Positions 23,908 to 32,450 of a stretch of DNA of 64,000 nucleotides are shown here, piece by piece. The DNA lies in contig QRDG01000612.1 in assembly GCA_012064385.1 (NCBI GenBank), positions 110,736 through 174,735 on the forward strand. The letters are read 5' to 3'. The notes under the pieces are model-generated. The model worked only from the letters and a program-made list of their open reading frames with translations, was not told the origin of the DNA and ran no database searches. Source of the stretch: Puccinellia tenuiflora. Taxonomy: Eukaryota; Streptophyta; Magnoliopsida; Poales; Poaceae. The number at the start of each line of letters is the position of its first letter. Within the stretch, counting starts at the first letter, position 1. Made by a program: the position numbers and the translations under genes.

Positions 23908-25680
23908 TGTGCACGCCAATGCGAAAGTGGGGAGCAGTGCTGCGAAATGACCGTCCTGCCCCTTCCTCGCTTCCTCCGCCTGCTGTGGAATTTTTTCTAC
24001 CGTTGGTTGACTACTTGGTTGGGGCTCAGATTTTCCTAGTAAAAAATTAGCCCGTGCAAAGAAAAAAAGTGTTTGATTATGAATTGGTTCCGCTAAAAAA
24101 TCAAGAAAATGTATGAATTGGTAAAAAATGGCATGGTATAAACATAGGCCTAGTATAGAATGACAAAAAAACATGTAAGTTATCGTTATATCACCTTCGG
24201 ATAGTCGTGGTTGTTTCCTTTCAACCTGGCCATGAGATCTATACGAAGCTAATCATCCTTCGTTGATCCGATCTGGCTTGGCATCAATGGAGTTGTCCGT
24301 TTGGATCTAGATCGGCTTCTACGGAGTTGTCCGTCCGGATCTGGCTCGGTTTCTACGTAGTTGTTCGTCCTCCCTCGGCCAGATCTCATTCAGCTTCTGC
24401 ATAGTTGTTCATCCTTCATAGCCGACTAGATCTAGCTTGGTTTCCACCAAGTTGCTCATCCTTCTTTGGTTAGATCTGGCTCGGGCTATGAAGTTGTTCA
24501 TCCTTATTCGATCGGATCTGGCTCCGCTTCTCAGTCTTTTCAATCCTTTCTCGATCGGATCCGTTAACGATGATGGGGGAGCTTGACCTATGGTGGTGTG
24601 ACACAACACATCAGCGTCGTCCTCGATGTCACAGGGGTGGTTCGGCATCTTGAACCACAGTAACAAGATCGAAGGGAAAATTTAATCATGACACCAAATA
24701 GCCACAAAAAGAACATGCGAAAAATAGGATTGAAATCAAAACAAGAACGAAAGGTATGGGTTCCTATTGCCTTCAATGTTCCCTTCATACCTGGCCACGA
24801 GCTTTCCACATAACTGTTCGGCCTTACTAGATCGGATCTGGCTAGACGGCGAAGGAGCTTTACCTTCGGCGACGCAACAAAGAACGTACGCATGAGCCAT
24901 CGTCGCCGAAGGGGTTGTTTAGTATCTCCTACGATGGCGGCGGCAAAATGGGAAGGGGTCTAGTGTAGGGTTTGTGGGGTGCGGGATAGGAAGGTGTGGT
25001 TGGATTTCGGAATTGAGATGTTCTCCTTCACCTCTTTCCTCGTTCATCATATTTGTAGCCTCGCGACCGTCGTGATGGGGACAGGGTGGTCCAACGGGCT
25101 AGTGGAGACAGAGGTAGGAGCCTGATAATGCCACCATGCGCTTGAACACGTTATTCCTATAAGTGGCGTGCCCATCTATCACCATCTATCCGCGAGAGAG
25201 TGACCAATTACATGGGGCCCACTCTCGGTTGATAGAAGTGCGAGAATGTGCGTATAGATGGCGTGCAGGACATTCGGACGACATGGAAGAGCAGGCCATT
25301 GCGCCAAAATTCTATACCGTCCTAAAAAAGGTATGTATTATATCCATGTTAATGTTGTGGCACCTATATACTGTAATTGCTAGATTTTGGATTGCCCCGA
25401 CTCGATTACATTTAACACATTTTTTTGAAAAGCCATGTCTAGCACTTTCCTTTTTTCCTTCCTTCATGTTGTATACTTGTTGTGCCAATGCAAAATGAGA
25501 AATCGCAAAGACTCACTCCTCCAAAACATCTCTTCTGTCCTTTTTATATCAACCCCAACAGATCACCGGTATCTCCTCATTTTTCTTAGCTTCTTCGAGC
25601 ATATAGGGGGAGGCCAATATCCTCCATGTTTCTGGTCGGTATATCCAGTGGATAAGCTATCATTTAGCCTTTACTAGTAA
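23908..25680 (+). repeat. Direct duplication, copy 2 (~1.77 kb)
   Basis: Diverged direct copy of 19285-20945, including the GATCTGGCTCGG tandem block (24235-24560) and the promoter-like tract near 25440-25640. In copy 1 the last shared segment contains ATGGATAAGC; here it reads GTGGATAAGC, so any start codon is lost. Confidence 0.7.
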
Positions 25681-26050
25681 GTGTGCACATGCACGCACGT
25701 AACATTGAATGCTAGATGAAGGCTAGATATTGATCCAGGTATCAACAACAAATTTGGTTCAGAGGAAAAGTCTAGACAATGAAGATTGTTTCACCACAAA
25801 ATACACATAACTTTGCACCAATGGGCCCATGGCACAACACATCAACCTCTAGAGCCAAATATTACAAAATAGAAATAATGTTTAATTCCACGAAACTTGC
25901 ATACAATTTATAGCATAATAAAATAGATAACCAAAACTCATTCTTTCGACGTTGACATCCAATATATTCATCTCCGAGAACGTTTCGGTTATATGATCAC
26001 AAGTCCTCCCTGAGGTAGAAGGGTTGTTGTCAAGAAGTGAAGGTTTCAGC
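25681..26050. other. No identifiable feature
   Basis: AT-rich intergenic sequence. Nothing recognised. Confidence 0.5.
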
Positions 26051-27292
26051 ACTGCACCGAATGAATCCAGTGCCCGTACATGATGGTATTCTGATAAAGC
26101 ATGTCCGCTCTGATGTCTCCAAGATCAGCCTGATTATCAAGGGGTGTGAATAATCATTACAGCAATCAACTGTATGTATTTACCATGCATAATGCAGATT
26201 GTAGACCGTCGAGTGAGGTCATCATTTGTGATAACAAAATATATTCACGAAACTGAACCAGATGAACCGATAAATTGTTCTCACAACCTACATCCTTGAC
26301 TGAAGTTGCTAGATACAGTCATGCACCAATCTCCTTCAGCAAGATCCAGGGTAAAAGATTATAAAAATAGATCTTTTGAGTTTAACATGCAGTCTGTGTA
26401 CAATTTTGAATTGGACATTATGGGGCAATATGGACATGTAAGCATACAGCCTTCACTAACCGGACTCCCCTCTAGCAAGGTAAGCTTAGTAGTTTTGCAG
26501 ACAAGGCACTCTGACAAGCACTATATATCAAACCTGAAACAATCACCTATCTCACCATGTATGTCTGGTTGTTAGAAACTTCAGAGCGGAAAATAGTGTT
26601 GGAAATAAGAAAATATTGTTGAAAAACTATTCTGCCGACTTGTTGGGGGAAATTATTATGGAAAAAATGCAGCAACCGAGCTTCATAAGGGGACACACCG
26701 CTTACACGATGCAGCTTATTGCAGGAGTGATCATTGGCATTCTTGACATGATGACATACTGAAAGAAAATGTTCTAATCGGCCAAGAGGTTAGAAAACAC
26801 GATCTTCCTCTACGGAAATGAAACCTAGGCCGATCGATTATACTACCACTGCTCGTAGTTGGATCATAACACTTAGATATCAAACTTCTGATTTTAAGCA
26901 AAGTGCAAGAGATTCTGATTGCAAATCATAAAATAGAACCATGAATGCATCCCAGCCATATACACCCTTATTTCGTTAGTAATGCTTATGCCATGATGTC
27001 AACCAATACTTGAAAGAAAAAAAAAAAGAGAAAAATATCGCACCTCAGCGTCGGGTCGACGAGAGCCAGCTCGGCGAAGTTGAGTAGGCTGCGGATGCTC
27101 CGGGATGGAGGCCAAGTAGTTGAAGAGGTTGCTCATCCTGCCGCTGGCGGCGAGCGCAAAGAAGCGGTCCGTATCGACATGGCTGGGCCACTGGGTGTCA
27201 AAGCCAAAGCTAGAGTAGCTCATTTGCAAGCGCTCACGCGCGAAGACATAACCCAAATCAACCAGCTTAGGAGAGGAACGACCTGGATGCTG
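26051..27292 (-). pseudogene. Possible gene fragment of unknown family
   Basis: Two minus-strand segments look like exons. The first (about 27228-27050) reads MSYSSFGFDTQWPSHVDTDR followed by FFALAASGRMSNLFNYLASI and ends at a possible donor, GAG/GTGCGA. The second (about 26130-26051) follows a possible acceptor (TGATAATCAG) and reads ADLGDIRADMLYQNTIMYGH before a stop. Both have protein-like composition. I recognise no family, found no convincing middle exons, and the frame upstream of the first segment has no clear ATG start except the internal Met used here. It may be a gene fragment carried by a transposon or a decayed gene. Confidence 0.25.
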
Positions 27293-27790
27293 CACATCAT
27301 GCGTGCCTCCGATCCCCTGCCCCCCTGTCTAGATGTGGCGGCGCGGCATGCCTCTCCGCTTCTGCTGCCTCCAACTTGGGCAGCACCGCGGAGGAGGCGC
27401 GTGGGCGGACGGCGGCGCTGGGCAGGCGCATGGGCAAACGACGATGAAGGTCGTCAGGACTCAGGATGCAGCGGAAGAGAGGGAGGGCGGACGGGGCACG
27501 GCGGCGGGATTCGTCAAGACATGGAGAAATCGCGAGGAAGAGATCGATTAGCCGAACTGTATTCCGGTTGTTCCTTGATTTGGGGGATGCGGGATGCCTC
27601 GAGCGGATCTGCGCAGGACGTGCGCGTCATTGTATCTAGGTGTGCCACACCATCATTTGTACCAGATGCGGGTACGAGCAAGGCTTTTTTTTCCTTGCGA
27701 ATTTACGAGCAAGGGTTCAAGACTCCTAGATATATATCCATGTCCTTTTCTGTTACTTTTTTTTTTATCAAAACATACAGTGATCTAGTT

Positions 27791-28056
27791 GGAAGCCCTC
27801 AGCATGTTTTTTGGGGAGTTTAGTTTGTGTTTCTATATGAAACTTTGACATACCACACAAAATTCTACCGACCATGAAAGGCGAAAGGATTCAAATATAG
27901 CTGAGCACGCTCTTATTTTGTACGCCCAACCCAAGTAGCCATGATGGGTCACATCAGACACTCGTGAAATTTTTCACGCTAAGACCAGACAAAATCACAA
28001 TTTTCACGTGCCTCTCGCAGTGTCCTTTAAAAGAAAGTAATGCCCTTTCTAAAAAC
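27791..28056 (+). repeat. 266-bp direct repeat flanking the Harbinger region, copy 1
   Basis: Matches 32010-32313 closely (both run from GAA(G/A)CCCTC to CCCTTTCTAAAAAC). Copy 2 has an extra block of about 40 bp (TTTTTTACGCGATGACGGCC...). The intervening ~3.95 kb holds the Harbinger element and the GTTGCCTA array. A more diverged relative of the left part lies near 21095-21200. Confidence 0.75.
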
Positions 28057-28436
28057 CCAAATACTTAGAAGTGCAGCTGCACTATTTGGTTGAACCCAGC
28101 GCACGCGCAAAGCGACAAACCTCTCTCCTCCTGACGAGTCTTTTAGAGCAACTCCAGCCGTTGGCCCCCCTAGGCCGAATTGCCGGCGTTTTTTTTGGGC
28201 CTGCTGGGGGGCGCCGGCGGAAAAAAATGGCTTGGGGGCAGCCCGATTCCCAGCCGTGTCGCCCCCAACCCGGCGTTTTCCGGTGAAAATAATCATAGAA
28301 CCCCATTTAGTAGTAAATCCATTATTTTTAAAGCAAATTTATCATTTGTATCAAATAATTCGACAGAAAAATTATTACAAATTGTTTAACAAATCATAAA
28401 ATTTAAAACAAGTTTTTAAAATCAAATTACATAAAC

Positions 28437-29765
28437 CTAGACCTCGCCTTTGCGCCTCCACATGTGCTCCACCAGATCTTGCTGCAATTGCTGATGAACT
28501 ACTGGGTCTCGGATCTCCTGACGCTTTGCAAGGTAGGCAGTCCATGATTTCGGTACAGGCAGACGCTCGCTCTCCTCTGGATCCTCGCCCACGAGAGGAC
28601 CCTGTCTGAAGTATGGCACATTCTTCTCCTTCTCATCCATTGGATACTTCCGCTCGCTCTCAATGATCATGTTGTGAAAGATCACACAACAAGTCATCAC
28701 CTCCCACATCTGATCTTTTGACCAGGACATAGCGGGATACCGGACAGCAGCAAATCGAGCTTGGAGCCCACCAAATGCCCGCTCGACATCCTTCCTGCAA
28801 GCCTCCTGGCACTTGGCAAACCAAGCTTTAGCCGTCTTCGACACAGGGTTTGAGATGGCCTTCACAAATGTTGACCATTTTGGATAGGTACCATCTGCCA
28901 GGTAGTATCCCTTGTTGTAATGGTGCTCGTTGATCTCGAACTTCACCGGGGGAGCAATACCTTCAACAAGTTTGGAGAAGACAGGCGAGCACTGTAGGAC
29001 GTTGATGTCGTTGTTTGATCCTGGCATTCCAAAGAAGGAATGCCAAATCCAGGTATCATACGAAGCCACTACCTCAAGTACGACACTGCAACCGCCTTTG
29101 TGCCCTTTGTACATCCCCTGCCAAGCAAATGGACAGTTCTTCCATTTCCAGTGCATGCATTCGATGCTTCCTAGCATCCCAGGAAATTCTCTTGCTTCAT
29201 TCTCGGCTAGGATCCGAGCAGTGTCTTCAGCAGTGGGTGATCGCAAATATTCAGGTCCAAACGCGCCAATTACGGCTCTGCAGAACCTGTAGAAGCACTC
29301 AAGGATGGTGGACTCGGCCATGCGTAGATAGTCATCCTGCGAATCAGCTGGAGCTCCATATGCAAGCAGTCTCAATGCGACCGTGCACTTCTGCAGCGAG
29401 GAAAAACCAACCGTGCCGGTGCAATCCTTCTTGCAAACAAAGTACCTGTCGAACTCTCGGACGCCATGCACAATCCTAAGGAAAAGGTTCCGGTTCATCC
29501 TGAAACGACGCCGAAATGTCTTCTCGCCGTGTACTGGATCGTCGGCGAAGTAATCGCCGTACAGGATGCAATACCCCTCGGCACGCTGGCGTGTCTTGCT
29601 CTTGCGCCGACCTGGTGCCGAACCACCGCGCTTCGGCTGTGCATCGGCGTCGTACAGGCCAGCCAGACAGGCGAGCATCAGCAAGTGCTCTTCGTAGTCG
29701 ACGGCGGCAAAGTCGGCTTCCTCATCCAGCAGAGCGGCAAGCATCTCCTCATCGTCGGATTCCAT
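28437..29765 (-). CDS. PIF/Harbinger transposase (442 aa, plant transposon protein family)
   Basis: DDE transposase that would cut and paste the enclosing element. The Met at 29763-29765 (MESDDEEMLAALLDEEADFA) is chosen because the open frame further upstream crosses the TIR out of the element. The N-terminal ~60 residues are acidic then basic. The conserved body includes FRRRFRMNRNLFLRIV (~84-99), GFSSLQKCTVALRLLAYG (~120-137), GMLGSIECMHWKWKNCP (~196-212), DTWIWHSFFGMPGSNNDINV (237-256), GYYLADGTYPKW (~286-297) and DVERAFGGLQARF (~326-338). The second acid (D291 in LADG) and the third (E328 in DVERAFG) are present. The first, usually Asp in a GSIDCMHW-like motif, is Glu202 here. The frame is uninterrupted and ends WRRKGEV. 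No introns are needed. Length is normal for the family. Confidence 0.92.
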   Translation of the reverse strand: MESDDEEMLAALLDEEADFAAVDYEEHLLMLACLAGLYDADAQPKRGGSAPGRRKSKTRQRAEGYCILYGDYFADDPVHGEKTFRRRFRMNRNLFLRIVHGVREFDRYFVCKKDCTGTVGFSSLQKCTVALRLLAYGAPADSQDDYLRMAESTILECFYRFCRAVIGAFGPEYLRSPTAEDTARILAENEAREFPGMLGSIECMHWKWKNCPFAWQGMYKGHKGGCSVVLEVVASYDTWIWHSFFGMPGSNNDINVLQCSPVFSKLVEGIAPPVKFEINEHHYNKGYYLADGTYPKWSTFVKAISNPVSKTAKAWFAKCQEACRKDVERAFGGLQARFAAVRYPAMSWSKDQMWEVMTCCVIFHNMIIESERKYPMDEKEKNVPYFRQGPLVGEDPEESERLPVPKSWTAYLAKRQEIRDPVVHQQLQQDLVEHMWRRKGEV

Positions 29766-30131
29766 CGAGGCAAAGCGTCGAACACCTCGCGGGCAGGGTG
29801 GAGGCGGATGTGCGGGAAGCTTGATCGCGACGGCGATTCTCGGGTGGAGGCGGATGGGGCGGGGAGGGGATACGGCAGAGGCGGGTCGTCGCGGTGGTTG
29901 GCGGTGGTTTTTGTGGCGAGTTCGCGGCGGAAGGGAGGAGTCGGTGCCGGCGACGGGGAGAAGGAGAGGAGGAAAGGCCGAATCTATTGGTGGAAAGGTG
30001 GTTCTCTCGCCGACAGGGGTGGCCCGCGTGTTTTTCCCCTTTCGCCGGCGCCCCCAGGCCGAACCCGGCGCGCTGGGTTCGGCCTGGGACGCCGGATAAA
30101 ATTTGGCCCAAATCCGGCGAAAAACGAGGCC

Positions 30132-30152
30132 GGGGGGGGGGGGGGGGGGGGG
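30132..30152 (+). repeat. G21 homopolymer
   Basis: Run of 21 G on the plus strand (C run on the transposase sense strand), about 370 bp upstream of the Harbinger transposase start. Length is prone to assembly error. Confidence 0.8.
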
Positions 30153-30243
30153 TCCTGGGGGCGCGACTACGGGGATAATGGACCGCCGGCGTCGAAAAGT
30201 TGTCCTGGGGGGCTTCGTGGGGGGACGGCTGGAGTTGCTCTTA

Positions 30244-30892
30244 CCCTTGCCTAGCAAAAAACACATCACGCGCGTTGCTAGTCGCCGCGCGCCTGGCCAG
30301 CGATCCTCGCGCGTCGCCCAACCATCCAGCTTTCCCCACCAGAGTGCCTCTCCCGCCGCCGCCCAACCCTCCACCGCCCCCTCCGGTGATGCTTCTCCCC
30401 TCGCTCCCCTTCCAATTTGGTGCTCCGGCGACATGGCCCTTCCGAGAATGGAGCTCGGTCCGGCGACGGGAAGCTGGATGTCCTGGCTATGGAAGACAAA
30501 GCACGTGCCGCTGCTGGCAGTATTTCTCATCACGACGCGCATAACAGACCAAAGCACCAGCGCAGGATGGTGAATCAAAGACAGCCGCCGCCGGCCGGTC
30601 ATGGAGTTGGCGCCCTACCCCAGCTGCTACGGCATAAAGGCTCACTGAAGACCTCTAGGGAGTGGCGCTCGACCCTGGATGCAACGACATCAATTTGTGC
30701 GTGGATGGATTTATCGATTTGAGCTACTAGTTGTGCTATTGTGCTTGAATGCGTGCGGATGAATGATGGAGAGGTCTGTATATTCATTCTTTTTCTACGT
30801 GATTTATTCTAGGAAATTTGCTTGAATGCGTGCGGATGAATGATGGAGATGACAAATCTCCAGTTATTATTGTGATTTGCCTACGGCTTTTG
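30244..30892. other. GC-rich sequence outside the Harbinger TIR
   Basis: Sequence into which the Harbinger element inserted; it continues from 28057-28142 on the other side. Open frames on both strands lack protein-like features. Nothing else recognised. Confidence 0.4.
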
Positions 30893-31885
30893 TGACAGTT
30901 GCCTATTCTTTAAATTAAAGTTGCCTACCATAGTTACGAAGTTGCTTACCGTTAGATAAAAATTGCCTAGTGTTGTGAGTTGTCTAGTGGCCTACCAAAG
31001 TTGTCTATAGTTGTGAAGTTGCCTAAAAATATTGATAAGTTACCTATCCACTGTTGTGAGAGTTGTCTAGCGTTGTTGTGAGAGTTGCCTATCCATTGTT
31101 ATGATAGTTGCCTAACAATGCTGTGAGAGTTGCCTACCGTTGTTGTGAGAGTTGCCCACCGCTGTTGTGAGAGTTGCCTAGCGATATGGTGAGAGTTGCC
31201 TATTGATATTGTGACAGTTACATTGCGATGTCGTGAGAATTGCCCAACGATGTCGGGAGAGTTGCCTAGCGATGTGGTGAGAGTTGCCTATAGTTGTTGC
31301 GAAATTGCCTACCGTCATTGTGAAGTTGCCTATTGTCTTTATGGTGTTGCCTACCGTTATTGCGAAGTTGCTAAGTTGATTCCAAGAGTTGCCTACCTTT
31401 GTTATAACATTGTCTACCATTATTATGAAGTTGCCTACCGATTTTGATAAGTTGTCTACACCTTTTTTTTGTGAAGTTGACCATAAATTGCCTACCGTTG
31501 ATTATGAAGTTTCCCACAGTTGTGTATGGAGTTGCCTATCGTACGTTGTTTCATAACTTGCCCACCGTGTTTGATAAGTTGCATACTTGCTACTTATTAA
31601 CTTCATATATAAGTTCTATGAGCAAGTGCTATGTGATATTAGGCAACAAACCAACAAAATTAAACAACTACACAACATTGTAAGCAACTTCATAACAACT
31701 AAAATTAACTTAATAATTTCATAATAGTGGTGGGAGAAATTTCACAATAATGGTAGGCAACTTTTACAACAGCGATGGGCAATTTAACGAACATAGGTAG
31801 GCAACTTCACAATAACGATAGGCGACTCCTACTGACGATAAAACAAGTCTTAGAAGCAACTTAGTAACTTCACAATAATAGAAGA
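30893..31885. repeat. GTTGCCTA-type short-repeat array with orientation switch
   Basis: Dozens of irregularly spaced (about 18-40 bp) copies of AGTTGCCTA followed by variants of CCGTTGTTGTGAG. From about 30893 to 31615 they read GTTGCC on the plus strand. From about 31640 to 31885 the motif appears as its complement (TAGGCAACTT). No protein is encoded. Confidence 0.8.
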
Positions 31886-32009
31886 CAACTTCGTATCAGC
31901 GACAAGATAATATACGCGCATGCGGACGTATCTATCGGCAAAGTGTCGCTCGGCAGAAGGAATGGCGACGGACGGCGACAAGGCGAGCTAGGCAGCACAA
32001 GCAGCCGTT

Positions 32010-32313
32010 GGAAACCCTCGCATGTTTTTTGGGAGTTAAGTTTGTGTTTCTATATGAAACTTTGACATACCACACAAAATTCTACCGACCATGAAAGACA
32101 AAAGGATTCAAATATAGCTGAGCACGCTCTTATCTTTTTTACGCGATGACGGCCCACAAGAGCGACAAACGATTTTGTACGCCCAACCCAAGTAGCCATG
32201 ATGGGCCACATCAGACACTCGTGAAATTTTTCACGCTAAGACCAAACAAAATCACAATTTCCATGTGCCTCTCGCAGTGTCCTTTAAAAGAAAGTAATGC
32301 CCTTTCTAAAAAC
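32010..32313 (+). repeat. Direct repeat flanking the Harbinger region, copy 2
   Basis: Partner of 27791-28056, with an insertion of about 40 bp near 32133-32172. Confidence 0.75.
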
Positions 32314-32450
32314 AAATAGTAATCCATGTAACATGAGAAGGCATTACTAGAAGCCAACACATATTCACTACCTTTTTAAACTTTAATAAGTGATGATTAA
32401 ACGTCCTTCATACAAACATGAGTTGTGATGTGGACTCATAAGGGCATGTA

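Larger units (their letters stand above)
28146..30240 (-). mobile_element. PIF/Harbinger DNA transposon with TIRs and TTA TSDs
   Basis: A 2095-bp element with perfect 16-bp terminal inverted repeats GAGCAACTCCAGCCGT at 28146-28161 and 30225-30240, flanked by TTA on both sides (28143-28145 and 30241-30243). A 3-bp TTA/TAA TSD is diagnostic for PIF/Harbinger. It encodes one transposase (28437-29765, minus). The Myb/SANT-like second protein that bipartite PIF/Harbinger elements use is not present. The upstream ~475 bp (29766-30240) is GC-rich and contains an uninterrupted run of 21 G. It lies between two copies of a 266-bp direct repeat. Confidence 0.93.

Noticed and set aside
23538..24174. Plus (170 codons) and minus (126 codons) frames
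   Set aside because: They cross the inverted-repeat border and a G-rich spacer, and have no protein-like features.
27080..27823. 247-codon plus-strand frame
   Set aside because: Low-complexity Arg/Gly/Asp composition, antisense to the more protein-like minus-strand segment, no start context and no known motif.
28930..30602. Plus-strand frames of 120-262 codons and the upstream extension of the transposase frame to 721 codons
   Set aside because: The plus-strand frames are shadows of the transposase. The upstream extension crosses the TIR at 30240 into flanking DNA, so the Met at 29765 is preferred.
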